Shown piece after piece: positions 46,967-55,031 of a stretch of DNA of 64,000 nt; position 1 is the first letter of the stretch; every line of letters starts with the position of its first letter. This stretch comes from Mycobacterium sp. SM1 (lineage in GTDB: Bacteria; Actinomycetota; Actinomycetes; Mycobacteriales; Mycobacteriaceae). The notes beneath the pieces were generated by a model, which was given only the letters and a program-made list of their open reading frames with translations, did no database searches and had not been told where the DNA came from. Position numbers and translations under genes: made by a program. The stretch spans positions 496,001-560,000 of the forward strand of contig NZ_JAFLNH010000002.1 of NCBI RefSeq assembly GCF_018361265.1. Reading direction: 5' to 3'.

Positions 46967-48286
46967 ATGGCGATCACCGATGTGGACGAATTCGCGCGCC
47001 TCACCGACGCCGACATCGACAGCCTGGCCGCCGAGCTGGACGCGATCCGCCGCGACATCGAGGATTCCCGGGGCGAACGCGACGCCCGCTATATCCGCCG
47101 TACCATCGCCGCGCAGCGGGCCCTGGAGGTGACCGGCCGGGTGCTGCTGGCAGCCGGCTCACGGCGGCTGGCGTGGTGGGCGGGCGCCGTGACGCTGGGC
47201 GTGGCCAAGATCATCGAGAACATGGAGATCGGCCACAACGTCATGCACGGCCAGTGGGACTGGATGAACGACCCGGAAATTCACTCCTCGACCTGGGAGT
47301 GGGACAACCTGGGGGCAGCCAAGCACTGGCGCTACACCCACAATTTCGTGCACCACAAATACACCAACATCCTGGGTATGGATGACGACGTAGGCTACGG
47401 CTTGCTGCGGGTCACCCGAGACCAGCGCTGGAAGCGACATCATCTGCTAAACCTGCTGTTCAACACCATTCTGGCGATCGGCTTCGAGTGGGGTGTGGCG
47501 TTGCAGCACGTGGAGCTCGGCAAGGTCGTCAAGGGCCGGGCGGCCCCCGAGGACACCCGGGTGCGGTTGCGGTTATTCGCGCGCAAAGCCGGGCGGCAGC
47601 TGTTCAAGGACTATGTCGCGTTTCCGGCGCTGACCTCGCTCTCACCGGGCGCGACGTTCACGTCGACGGTGAAGGCGACCGCGATGGCCAACGTGATCCG
47701 CAACGTGTGGGCCAACGCCGTGATCTTTTGCGGGCATTTTCCCGATGGTGCCGAGAAATTCACCAAGACCGACATGATCGGTGAGACCAAGGGCCAGTGG
47801 TACCTGCGCCAGATGCTGGGCAGTGCCAACTTCAACGCCGGGCCGGTGCTGCGGTTTATGAGCGGCAACCTGTGCCACCAGATCGAACACCACCTGTATC
47901 CCGATCTGCCCAGCAATCGGCTGGCCGAGATCTCGGTGCGGGTGCGCGAGGTCTGTGACAAATACGATCTGCCCTACACTACGGGCCCGTTCCTGCTGCA
48001 GTACGCCAAGGCGTGGCGGACGATCGCCAAGCTGTCGCTGCCGGACAAATACCTGCGCGACACGGCCGACAATGCGCCCGAGACCCGCAGCGAGCGGATG
48101 TTCGCTCAACTAGAGCCCGGTTTCGCTGGCACCGATCCGGCAACCGGGCGCCGGCGCGGGCTGAAGACCGCGATCGCAACCGTACGAGCCTGGCGACGGG
48201 CTAAGCGGGCCAAGTCGCTTGGCGTCACGGCACGCTCCGCAGCATGCGGCGACGGCCCAGCATGCGGCGACGCCCTCGCGGCCTGA
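46967..48286 (+). CDS. desA3: Acyl-CoA stearoyl desaturase DesA3
   Basis: DesA3 is the membrane di-iron desaturase that makes oleic acid for phospholipids and triacylglycerol. The 439-residue chain has the three histidine boxes HNVMH (90-94), HNFVHH (125-130) and HQIEHH (about 305). It also has hydrophobic segments around 60-85 and 165-185. The start ATG follows GGGAAAGG. The C-terminal tail beyond the conserved end is Ala/Arg-rich and slightly longer than the 427-residue M. tuberculosis protein (SAACGDGPACGDALAA, with a short internal repeat). Confidence 0.95.
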   Translation: MAITDVDEFARLTDADIDSLAAELDAIRRDIEDSRGERDARYIRRTIAAQRALEVTGRVLLAAGSRRLAWWAGAVTLGVAKIIENMEIGHNVMHGQWDWMNDPEIHSSTWEWDNLGAAKHWRYTHNFVHHKYTNILGMDDDVGYGLLRVTRDQRWKRHHLLNLLFNTILAIGFEWGVALQHVELGKVVKGRAAPEDTRVRLRLFARKAGRQLFKDYVAFPALTSLSPGATFTSTVKATAMANVIRNVWANAVIFCGHFPDGAEKFTKTDMIGETKGQWYLRQMLGSANFNAGPVLRFMSGNLCHQIEHHLYPDLPSNRLAEISVRVREVCDKYDLPYTTGPFLLQYAKAWRTIAKLSLPDKYLRDTADNAPETRSERMFAQLEPGFAGTDPATGRRRGLKTAIATVRAWRRAKRAKSLGVTARSAACGDGPACGDALAA

Positions 48287-48301
48287 GCCGCATAGCGCCG
48301 C

Positions 48302-49297
48302 TTACGTCTCCCGCAGCACGGCCAGCAGCCGCCGGGCAGCGGCCACGCGACGAGCTTGCGCCGGTGTGGTCAGGCGATCCAGGGCGCACTCGGGGTCGGC
48401 CGGCGGTCCCAGGTGTCCGCAGCCGCGTGGGCAGTCTTCGATAGCCTCGGCCAGATCGGAAAACGCCAGCAGCACGTCGCCGGGCTTGATGTGCGCCAAT
48501 CCGAACGAACGCACCCCGGGAGTGTCGATCACCCAACCGGATCCGGGCCCCAAACTCCCCAGGGGCAGGGCCACCGATTGCGCCGATGTGTGTCGCCCCT
48601 TGCCGACCTCGGTGACCTCACCGACAGTCCGGTCTGCTTGCGGCACAAGACGATTCACCAATGTCGATTTGCCCACGCCGGAATGCCCCAGCAACACGGT
48701 CACTTTCCCGGTCAGCAAAGGAGCGACGGCGTCGAGCGGGTCATCGCGTCCCGCGGTGACGATGGTCAAACCCAGGCCGGCGAACTGTGCGGCGAACGGC
48801 TCCGGCGGGGCGAGATCGGTTTTGGTCAGGCACAAGATCGGGGTCAGCCCGCCGGCGTAGGCGGCGATCAGCGCCCGATCCACGAGCCCGGTGCGCGGCG
48901 GCGGGTCGGCCAGTGCCACCACGATCAGCAGCTGATCCGCGTTGGCCACGACCACCCGCTCGGTGGGGTCGGTGTCATCGGCGGTGCGTCGCAGCACCGT
49001 TCGCCGCGGCCCGCGACGAACGATGCGGGCCAGGGTGTCGGGACGCCCGGAGAGATCGCCAACGAGGTCGACGTCGTCGCCGACGACAATCGGGGTGCGG
49101 CCCAGCTCGCGGGCCCGCATCGCGGTAACCCGGCGCTCGGGGTCACCGTCGAGCACGCAGCCCCAGCGGCCCCGGTCGACGCTGACCACCATGGCCGTCC
49201 TGGCGTCGGCATGCGGGGGGCGCATCTTGGTCCGCGGCCGTGACCCTCTGCCGGAGCGGATCTTGACGTCGGACTCGTCGTAGTCGCCGGGCCTCAA
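48302..49297 (-). CDS. rsgA: Ribosome small-subunit-dependent GTPase RsgA
   Basis: RsgA is a circularly permuted GTPase that assists 30S maturation. The 331-residue chain has an N-terminal OB-fold and G motifs in the permuted order: G4 LTKTD, then G1 [14 protein letters not shown], then G3 [11 protein letters not shown]-terminal zinc finger follows ([19 protein letters not shown]). The start overlaps the aroA stop by 4 nt (ATGA), as in the Rv3227-Rv3228 pair. It converges with desA3. Confidence 0.93.
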   Translation of the reverse strand: MRPGDYDESDVKIRSGRGSRPRTKMRPPHADARTAMVVSVDRGRWGCVLDGDPERRVTAMRARELGRTPIVVGDDVDLVGDLSGRPDTLARIVRRGPRRTVLRRTADDTDPTERVVVANADQLLIVVALADPPPRTGLVDRALIAAYAGGLTPILCLTKTDLAPPEPFAAQFAGLGLTIVTAGRDDPLDAVAPLLTGKVTVLLGHSGVGKSTLVNRLVPQADRTVGEVTEVGKGRHTSAQSVALPLGSLGPGSGWVIDTPGVRSFGLAHIKPGDVLLAFSDLAEAIEDCPRGCGHLGPPADPECALDRLTTPAQARRVAAARRLLAVLRET

Positions 49298-50583
49298 CCG
49301 CTACGCCCCTGCCCCACCATGTCCACCCAGAGCTGCGGAAACTGCGGGAGCGTCTTGGCCGTGGTGGCGATGTCGTCCACCTCGACCCCGGCGACCCGAA
49401 GCCCGACGATCGCGCCGGCCATCGCCATCCGATGATCGGCATAGGAGTGCCAGACGCCCGGCCGCAACGCTGTCGCGGTGATCACCAGACCGTCGGGGGT
49501 CTGCCGGCAGTCGCCGCCCAGGCGGTTGATTTCGGCGCTCAGCGCGGCCAATCGGTCGGTCTCATGACCGCGCAGATGCGCGATACCCGTTAACCGCGAC
49601 ACCGATCCCGGGCTGGCCAGGGCCGCCAGCGCCGCCAGCGCCGGCGTCAGCTCACCGACGTCGTGCAAGTCGGCGTCGAGCCCGCCGTAGCTCGCTGATC
49701 CGCGCAGTTCGAGGTACGAGTCAGTATGCGCGACAACGGAGTTCAGCCGTCTCAGGATACCCAGAACGGTGTCGGCGGGTTGGATGCTGGTCTGCGGCCA
49801 ACCGGTGATGCGCACGGTGCCGCCACTGACCACGGCGGCCGCCAGGAACGGAACCGCGTTGGACAGGTCCGGTTCCACGACCCAGTGCTGGGCGGCCACC
49901 TTGCTCGGCCGCACCACCCAGCGATTGGGTGCCGAATCGTCGATGTCGACCCCGGCTTGCCGCAGCATGGCCACCGTCATCGCGATATGCGGTGTGGACG
50001 GCAGCGCCGGACCGGTGTGCACCACGGTGAGCCCCTCGACGAATGCGGCACCACACAGCAGCAGGCCGGACACGAACTGGGAGGACGCCGAGGCGTCGAG
50101 GGCCACAGTGCCGCCGGTGACCGTTCCGCGGCCGCGCACACGGAACGGTAGACCCGCGCCCTCGACGTCGACGCCAAGAGCGCGCAACGCGTCCAGCAGC
50201 GGGGTGATCGGTCGGGCCCTGGCTTGCTCGTCGCCGTCGAAGGTGACCGGTGCGGCACCCAGCGCCGCCAGCGGCGGGACGAAACGCAATACCGTGCCCG
50301 CCAGGCCGCAATCGACGCGGGCTCCCGGACCCAACGCGATTCGGCCGCTGACCACCAGCTCGGACCCGGCCGCATCGACTCGCAGGCCCAGGGTGCGTAC
50401 CGCGGCGATCATCAGGTCGGTGTCGCGGCTGCGCAGGGCACCGCTGATGGTCGACGAGCCCTGGCCTTGCGTGGCCGCCAGCGCCGAGAGCACCAACGCC
50501 CGGTTGGTCTGGGATTTCGAGCCGGGCACGGCCAGGGTCGCGCACACCGGTGCCGGCGTGCACGGGGCCGTCCAGGTAGTCAC
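49294..50583 (-). CDS. aroA: 3-phosphoshikimate 1-carboxyvinyltransferase (EPSP synthase)
   Basis: AroA joins phosphoenolpyruvate to shikimate-3-phosphate in aromatic amino acid synthesis. The 429-residue chain carries the substrate motif [18 protein letters not shown], the glycine-rich [17 protein letters not shown] (LxxGTxxR-like) and the C-terminal [18 protein letters not shown]. The ATG at 50583 is divergent from the SRAP gene. Operon with rsgA. Confidence 0.96.
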   Translation of the reverse strand: MTTWTAPCTPAPVCATLAVPGSKSQTNRALVLSALAATQGQGSSTISGALRSRDTDLMIAAVRTLGLRVDAAGSELVVSGRIALGPGARVDCGLAGTVLRFVPPLAALGAAPVTFDGDEQARARPITPLLDALRALGVDVEGAGLPFRVRGRGTVTGGTVALDASASSQFVSGLLLCGAAFVEGLTVVHTGPALPSTPHIAMTVAMLRQAGVDIDDSAPNRWVVRPSKVAAQHWVVEPDLSNAVPFLAAAVVSGGTVRITGWPQTSIQPADTVLGILRRLNSVVAHTDSYLELRGSASYGGLDADLHDVGELTPALAALAALASPGSVSRLTGIAHLRGHETDRLAALSAEINRLGGDCRQTPDGLVITATALRPGVWHSYADHRMAMAGAIVGLRVAGVEVDDIATTAKTLPQFPQLWVDMVGQGRSG

Positions 50584-50618
50584 TCGTCCATCATCGCTTG
50601 TCCTGCGATCATGGAGGT

Positions 50619-51389
50619 GTGTGCGGTCGTTTTGCGGTGACCATCGACCCGGCGACGCTAGCCGAGAAGATCAAGGCGACTGACGAGGCGACCGGCAATG
50701 GGGTTGTCGGCGTCCCAAATTACAACGTGGCCCCGACGGCCACCGTCGCGACCGTGGTGAGTCGCCACAGCGAGCCCGGCGACCAGCCGACCCGGCGGGT
50801 TCGGCTGATGCGGTGGGGGCTGGTGCCGCCATGGGCCAAGGCGGGACCCGCCGGCGCGCCCGAGAGCAAGGGGCCGCAGCTGATCAACGCCCGCGCGGAC
50901 AAGATCACCACCTCGCCCGCGTTCCGGTCGAGCGCGCAATCCAGGCGCTGCCTGGTCCCGATGGACGGCTTCTACGAATGGCGTGTCGAGGATGACCCGC
51001 ACCGGGGTACGAAGCCCCGCAAGACGCCGTTTTACATCTACCGCGAAGATGGCGAGCCCCTGTTCGTAGCGGGCCTGTGGTCGGCGTGGCGCGCAGATCC
51101 CGCCGCCGCTCCCTTGCTGAGCTGCACGATTATCACCACCGACGCGGTCGCTGAGCTCGCTAGAATCCATGACCGCATGCCGTTGGTGGTGGCCGAGCGG
51201 GACTGGGACCGCTGGCTGGACCCCGATGCCCCGCCGGATGCCGGGCTGCTGGCTCGGTCGCCCGATGTCAGCGGCGTGCGAATGCGTGAGATCTCCACGC
51301 TGGTCAACGACGTGCGCAACAACGGGCCCGAGTTGATCGAGGCGATCGGCCCGCAGCGCGAACAGGCGACGCAGCAATCGCTGCCATAG
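50619..51389 (+). CDS. SOS response-associated peptidase (SRAP/HMCES family, Rv3226c homologue)
   Basis: SRAP proteins form a covalent thiazolidine cross-link with abasic sites in single-stranded DNA through Cys2. The 256-residue chain begins MCGRF after initiator processing of a GTG at 50619. This start is required because it places the catalytic Cys at position 2. Other active-site features are [42 protein letters not shown] (Asn and Glu) and IHDRMPLVV (His). It has the Rv3226c position next to aroA. Confidence 0.94.
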   Translation: MCGRFAVTIDPATLAEKIKATDEATGNGVVGVPNYNVAPTATVATVVSRHSEPGDQPTRRVRLMRWGLVPPWAKAGPAGAPESKGPQLINARADKITTSPAFRSSAQSRRCLVPMDGFYEWRVEDDPHRGTKPRKTPFYIYREDGEPLFVAGLWSAWRADPAAAPLLSCTIITTDAVAELARIHDRMPLVVAERDWDRWLDPDAPPDAGLLARSPDVSGVRMREISTLVNDVRNNGPELIEAIGPQREQATQQSLP

Positions 51390-51520
51390 CAAATAGCTGC
51401 CATAGCAGAAGGCCCTCTGCGCCGCCGGGCCGAGGCGGGAATCCCGGCGGGGGCAATGCCAGCATCGCGTCGGCTGCGCGGCACCGGAGCAGAGAAGAAC
51501 GCGTTACCGCTGAACACGTA

Positions 51521-52369
51521 TTACGGCTGAACGTAGCCCGGAGGATTGACGGCGTCCACCCACAGGTCGACGCCGAGCCTGGCGCCGGGCACCACGTCAT
51601 AGACCGACAAGTCGGTCACCCCCGACTCCAGCAGCACGTCCTCGCACAGCGCCGAATTGCCGGTGTAGTCGCGGGCGGGCTTGTTGAGGATGACATAAGC
51701 GGCATCGGCGTACACCTCGGGCTTGCGGGCTCTGGCCATCGCCTCGTCGCCGCCCAAGAGGTTCTGCACCGCGGCGGTGGCTATCAGGGTGCGCGGCCAC
51801 AAGGTGTTGGAGGCGATGCCGTCGGCGCGCATCTCCTCGGCGATCGCCAGCGCGCACAACGTCATCCCGAACTTGGCCATCATGTACGCCGTGGGCCTAA
51901 GCCATTTAGGCGCCAGCCGGACCGGCGGGGAGAGCGTCAGGATGTGGGGATTATCTCGGCCTTTCAGGTGCGGGATGCATGCTCGCGACACCGCATAGGT
52001 GCCGCGCACCTGGATGGCGTTCATCAGATCAAAGCGCTTCAACGGTACTTCGGTGATGGAGCCCAGGTCGATCGCCGAGGCGTTGTTGACGCACATGTCG
52101 ATACCGCCGAACTGTTCGACGGTCCGCGCCACAGCGGAGTCCACCGCGTCGGCGTCGCGGACGTCACCGACGATCGGCAGCGCCTGCCCGCCGGCCTCCT
52201 CGATCTCGCGTGCCGCGGTGTAAACGGTTCCCGGCAACCTTGGGTGCGGCTCGGCGGTCTTTGCGAGCAGTGCGATATTCGCGCCGTCGCGCGCCACCCG
52301 CTTGGCGATGGCCAGCCCGATCCCTCGGCTGGCGCCCGAAATGAACATGGTCTTGCCGGAAAGCGACAT
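51521..52369 (-). CDS. Short-chain dehydrogenase/reductase, HSDL2-like (Rv3224 homologue)
   Basis: This 282-residue classical SDR has the cofactor motif FISGASRGIGLAIAKRVA, the structural NNAS (CVNNASAI) and the catalytic YMMAK in TAYMMAKFGMTLCALAIAEEM. The Ser of the triad is probably in ILTLSPP. It is close to the HSDL2 subgroup; the substrate is unknown. Start at 52369 (MSLSGKTMF) as in M. tuberculosis; a GTG at 52378 is possible. It diverges from sigH. Rv3225c, which lies nearby in M. tuberculosis, is not found. Confidence 0.92.
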   Translation of the reverse strand: MSLSGKTMFISGASRGIGLAIAKRVARDGANIALLAKTAEPHPRLPGTVYTAAREIEEAGGQALPIVGDVRDADAVDSAVARTVEQFGGIDMCVNNASAIDLGSITEVPLKRFDLMNAIQVRGTYAVSRACIPHLKGRDNPHILTLSPPVRLAPKWLRPTAYMMAKFGMTLCALAIAEEMRADGIASNTLWPRTLIATAAVQNLLGGDEAMARARKPEVYADAAYVILNKPARDYTGNSALCEDVLLESGVTDLSVYDVVPGARLGVDLWVDAVNPPGYVQP

Positions 52370-52441
52370 GGCCGTCACCCTAGCGTCATGCCCGCTTTCG
52401 GCGTCGCTTGGCCCTGAACGCGATCCGGCCGGATGCTAGGC

Positions 52442-52469
52442 CGGAAATAGCCGGGCGGTGCAGACGGTT
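52442..52469 (+). promoter_or_regulatory. Candidate SigH-type autoregulatory promoter upstream of sigH
   Basis: GGAA at 52443-52446 and GGTT at 52466-52469 are separated by 19 nt. This fits the mycobacterial SigH consensus (GGAA in the -35, S-GTT in the -10 with about 17-18 nt between the hexamer and the -10). It is on the sigH strand and would give a leader of about 80 nt to the GTG at 52554. SigH autoregulation is established in M. tuberculosis; this particular site is inferred. Confidence 0.5.
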
Positions 52470-52553
52470 GATTGAGGCGATCTGGCGTACTTGCGCCCGG
52501 GCCGCGGCAGACGGCCGCGGTGGCGGCTTCTAGATTGGTGAGGAGGGAGTCTG

Positions 52554-53330
52554 GTGTCAGCGGCGATGAGTCTGCTCGACGAGAAGCCGTTGGCGCACTG
52601 CCTTGAGGGCCCGGTGTTGGCATCGGAGTTGTCTGATGACACCGCGGCAGAAGGGACTGTGTTATTCACCATGGCCGACGTCGATGGCGCGACTGGGCCC
52701 GAGGTGGCGGAGGGTCCAGAGCCCACCGGCGCTGAGGAAACCGACGAACAGCTGACGGCGCGTTTCGAGCGCGACGCAATTCCATTACTGGACCAGCTGT
52801 ACGGGGGCGCGTTGCGGATGACCCGCAATCCGGCCGACGCCGAAGATCTGCTTCAGGAGACCATGGTGAAGGCCTACGCGGGTTTTCGGTCGTTTAAGGA
52901 GGGCACCAACCTCAAAGCGTGGCTGTATCGGATTCTGACCAACACCTATATCAATAGCTACCGCAAGAAGCAGCGCCAACCGCCTGAGTATCCGACCGAG
53001 GAGATCACCGACTGGCAGTTGGCGTCGACGGCCGAACACTCCTCCACCGGTTTGCGCTCGGCCGAAATCGAAGCCCTTGAGGCGCTGCCGGACACCGAGA
53101 TCATCGAGGCGCTGCAGGCGTTGCCCGAAGAGTTCCGCATGGCGGTGTACTACGCCGACGTTGAGGGCTTCCCGTACAAGGAGATCGCCGAGATCATGGA
53201 TACGCCGATCGGGACGGTGATGTCGCGGCTGCATCGCGGCCGGCGCCAGTTGCGTGGCCTTTTGGCCAACGTGGCCAAAGAACGGGGATTTACGCGCGGC
53301 GATCAAGCGCCCGAGGAGGTTTCGCCATGA
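52554..53330 (+). CDS. sigH: ECF RNA polymerase sigma factor SigH
   Basis: SigH directs the thioredoxin, heat and oxidative-stress regulon. The protein has sigma region 2 ([64 protein letters not shown]) and region 4 ([48 protein letters not shown]). The GTG at 52554 is used because GAGGAGGGAG lies just upstream, giving 258 residues. The conserved start MADVDG at 52671 (219 residues) matches the M. tuberculosis annotation but has a poor ribosome site. The stop overlaps rshA by 4 nt (ATGA), coupling sigma and anti-sigma synthesis. Confidence 0.94.
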   Translation: MSAAMSLLDEKPLAHCLEGPVLASELSDDTAAEGTVLFTMADVDGATGPEVAEGPEPTGAEETDEQLTARFERDAIPLLDQLYGGALRMTRNPADAEDLLQETMVKAYAGFRSFKEGTNLKAWLYRILTNTYINSYRKKQRQPPEYPTEEITDWQLASTAEHSSTGLRSAEIEALEALPDTEIIEALQALPEEFRMAVYYADVEGFPYKEIAEIMDTPIGTVMSRLHRGRRQLRGLLANVAKERGFTRGDQAPEEVSP

Positions 53331-53647
53331 CCGAGTCTTCGTCTGCGCGGGACCCCTCTGAGCGCTCGGGTCATCCCGGCGGCAGCGATTTCAGCGTCGA
53401 CTGCGCGCAGGTGATCGCCGAGATATGGGCCTTGCTCGACGGTGAGTGCACGCCCGACACTCGAAAGAAGCTGCGACAGCACCTACAGGCCTGCCCGGAA
53501 TGCCTGCGGTATTACGGGCTTGAGGAACGGATCAAGGCGTTGATCAGCAAGAAGTGCAGAGGCGAAAAAGCCCCCGAGCGCCTACGCGAGCGGCTGCGGC
53601 TGGAGATCCGCCGAACCACCATTATTCGTGACCAACAGCCCTTCTAA
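53327..53647 (+). CDS. rshA: Anti-sigma factor RshA (zinc-associated, ZAS family)
   Basis: RshA binds and inhibits SigH and releases it when its redox-sensitive cysteines are oxidised. The 106-residue protein carries the HxxxCxxC zinc-anti-sigma motif (HLQACPEC: His52, Cys56, Cys59) plus Cys26 and Cys41. The conserved C-terminus is [17 protein letters not shown]. Translation is coupled to sigH through ATGA. Position and length agree with Rv3221A (101 residues). Confidence 0.94.
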   Translation: MTESSSARDPSERSGHPGGSDFSVDCAQVIAEIWALLDGECTPDTRKKLRQHLQACPECLRYYGLEERIKALISKKCRGEKAPERLRERLRLEIRRTTIIRDQQPF

Positions 53648-53664
53648 CCCTCCAGCGGCGCCCG

Positions 53665-53742
53665 CTACGAAGCGTTGGGACGCTTGCCGTGGTTGGCCTT
53701 GCTGTACTTGCGGTCTCGTTTCTTGCGGCCACGCTTGGCCAT
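53665..53742 (-). CDS. Mycobacterial small ribosomal protein bL37
   Basis: A 25-codon gene lies on the minus strand opposite the rshA end and encodes MAKRGRKKRDRKYSKANHGK followed by RPNAS. It is preceded by GGGAGGAG seven to ten bases before the ATG. The very basic sequence matches the 24-residue protein found by cryo-EM in the mycobacterial large subunit and named bL37. It is too short for usual gene finders. The next minus-strand gene is the LPGQ-repeat protein upstream. Confidence 0.88.
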   Translation of the reverse strand: MAKRGRKKRDRKYSKANHGKRPNAS

Positions 53743-53824
53743 GACTGCTCCTCCCTGCAGGATCCGACTGGATGCTAGTCTTTCACGGGCCCGGCGGTGC
53801 CTGGGATGGGCTATACCACCGGGC

Positions 53825-54391
53825 TTATACCACCGGGCTGGTGTTCACTGACGCGTTGGGACTGAGGTAGCTCGGCAATGCGGGACCCTGTCCGGGCAGC
53901 GCCGGGGCTTGCCCTGGTAAGAGCGGACTCTGTCCGGGTAGCGCCGGGGTTTGCCCTGGTAAGAGCGGACCCTGTCCGGGTAGCGCCGGGGCTTGCCCTG
54001 GTAAGAGCGGACTCTGTCCGGGTAGCGCCGGGGTTTGCCCCGGTAACAGCGGACTCTGTCCGGGCAACAGCGAACCGGTAGAGCCCGGAGTCAAGGGGTT
54101 GGCACCGGAGGCTGCGGGCATGAAGATGGGACCAATGCCGGGGAACACCTGGTTGAGGAGGGAATCGAGTTCCCCGAAGATCGCGTTGGCGGCGCTCACA
54201 CCCGCAGCGGGGTTGGGCGCGACGGGACCCGGAGCTGGATCGTCGACGAGTACTGGCTGCTGCGGAGAGGCCCCGGCGACCCCGCTGCCGAGCCCGATCG
54301 CACCAATCGCCACCAGTGCGAGCCCTGCGCCGACGGTCGCACGGGCTAACGGCCCCCGACTCTTAGCGGCTGCAGACGTTATTACGGACAA
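53825..54391 (-). CDS. Secreted LPGQ-repeat protein, function unknown
   Basis: The protein has an N-terminal signal peptide (RATVGAGLALVAIGAIGLGSGVAGA, likely cut after AGA), a Pro/Ala linker and a middle part (AANAIFGELDSLLNQVFPGIGPIFMP). A run of nine heptads of the form (L/A)LPGQxP precedes the tail PSYLSPNASVNTSPVV. The start used is a TTG at 54391, placed six to eight bases after GAGAGGAG, giving 188 residues. An upstream ATG at 54418 (197 residues) is possible, but then the ribosome site would lie inside the gene. No enzymatic motif is visible. I do not recognise it in M. tuberculosis; a cell-wall or surface structural role is a guess. Confidence 0.75.
   Translation of the reverse strand: MSVITSAAAKSRGPLARATVGAGLALVAIGAIGLGSGVAGASPQQPVLVDDPAPGPVAPNPAAGVSAANAIFGELDSLLNQVFPGIGPIFMPAASGANPLTPGSTGSLLPGQSPLLPGQTPALPGQSPLLPGQAPALPGQGPLLPGQTPALPGQSPLLPGQAPALPGQGPALPSYLSPNASVNTSPVV
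53882..54070 (-). repeat. Nested coding repeat: nine 21-bp units with an 84-bp super-repeat
   Basis: Nine heptad codon blocks (LPGQ with alternating SP, TP, AP and GP) occupy this span. The last eight form two near-identical 84-bp halves (53882-53965 and 53966-54049), each encoding the order TP-SP-AP-GP. Only about four base differences are seen between the halves, so the duplication is recent. Confidence 0.88.
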
Positions 54392-54418
54392 GGGATACTC
54401 CTCTCGCGCAACCAACAA

Positions 54419-54757
54419 ACGGAGCGTGCTTCACACGCTTAAATCACTCTGGTAACGATTCTGCTCAAAAATCACAGCTGTAAGACGACACGATTACAGA
54501 TCGAACTCTATAGATCTGCTTACTAATCTTGGCGTTCGCTTATTCTTGTGTTGATGTAGTCCGGGCGACTGCGACGCTGCCGAAGCCCTGAGCCCCCACC
54601 ACCGGCCCGCAGGCATCGGCGGGGCAGACGTTTCCCGGGGCGTCGAGCGGGTCGCAAGCCGCCCGGCGCGGTCAATGCGGACCGACCAACCGCTGATTGT
54701 GGTTCGATGGAGCGACAGAATTACCCCAGCACCGACTCGGCGATGAATGAGGTGATG
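54419..54757. promoter_or_regulatory. Divergent intergenic region LPGQ-repeat gene / biotinylated protein gene
   Basis: This gap of about 340 nt is unusually AT-rich in its left half (54430-54545), with TATAGATCTGCTTACTAATCTTGG and AAAAATCACAG segments, as expected of a promoter serving the LPGQ-repeat gene on the minus strand. The right half is GC-rich and leads to the small biotinylated protein. No RNA gene or further coding sequence is recognised. Confidence 0.45.
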
Positions 54758-54973
54758 ATGGCTGAGGACGTCCGCGCGGAGATCGTGGCCAGTGTGCTCG
54801 AGGTCGTGGTCAATGAGGGCGACCGGATCGGCGAGGGCGACACGCTAGTGCTGCTGGAGTCAATGAAGATGGAAATACCCGTCATCGCCGAAGTCGCCGG
54901 CACGGTCAGCAAGGTGAGCGTCTCGGTGGGCGATGTCATTCAGGCTGGCGACCTCATCGCGGTGATCAGCTAA
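54758..54973 (+). CDS. Biotinylated protein TB7.3 (biotin carboxyl carrier-like, Rv3221c homologue)
   Basis: This 71-residue single biotinyl/lipoyl domain has the biotinylation site ESMKMEIPV (Lys in MKM) at about residue 37 and the mirror half GDVIQAGDLIAVIS. It could serve as the carrier subunit of an acyl-CoA carboxylase. The start at 54758 (MAEDVRAEIVASV) gives exactly the 71 residues of Rv3221c. GAGGTG lies immediately upstream, and in-frame ATGs at 54743 and 54755 are alternatives. It is followed by pdtaS 58 nt downstream on the same strand. Confidence 0.93.
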   Translation: MAEDVRAEIVASVLEVVVNEGDRIGEGDTLVLLESMKMEIPVIAEVAGTVSKVSVSVGDVIQAGDLIAVIS

Positions 54974-55031
54974 GCCTTTGGACTCTTCCTACTTGCTGGC
55001 TTGCTGGCCGGGACTAGCCCGGGGGTAGCAG

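Noticed and set aside
48302..49243. Plus-strand frames opposite rsgA
   Set aside because: They are shadows; the minus-strand frame has the ordered GTPase and zinc-finger motifs.
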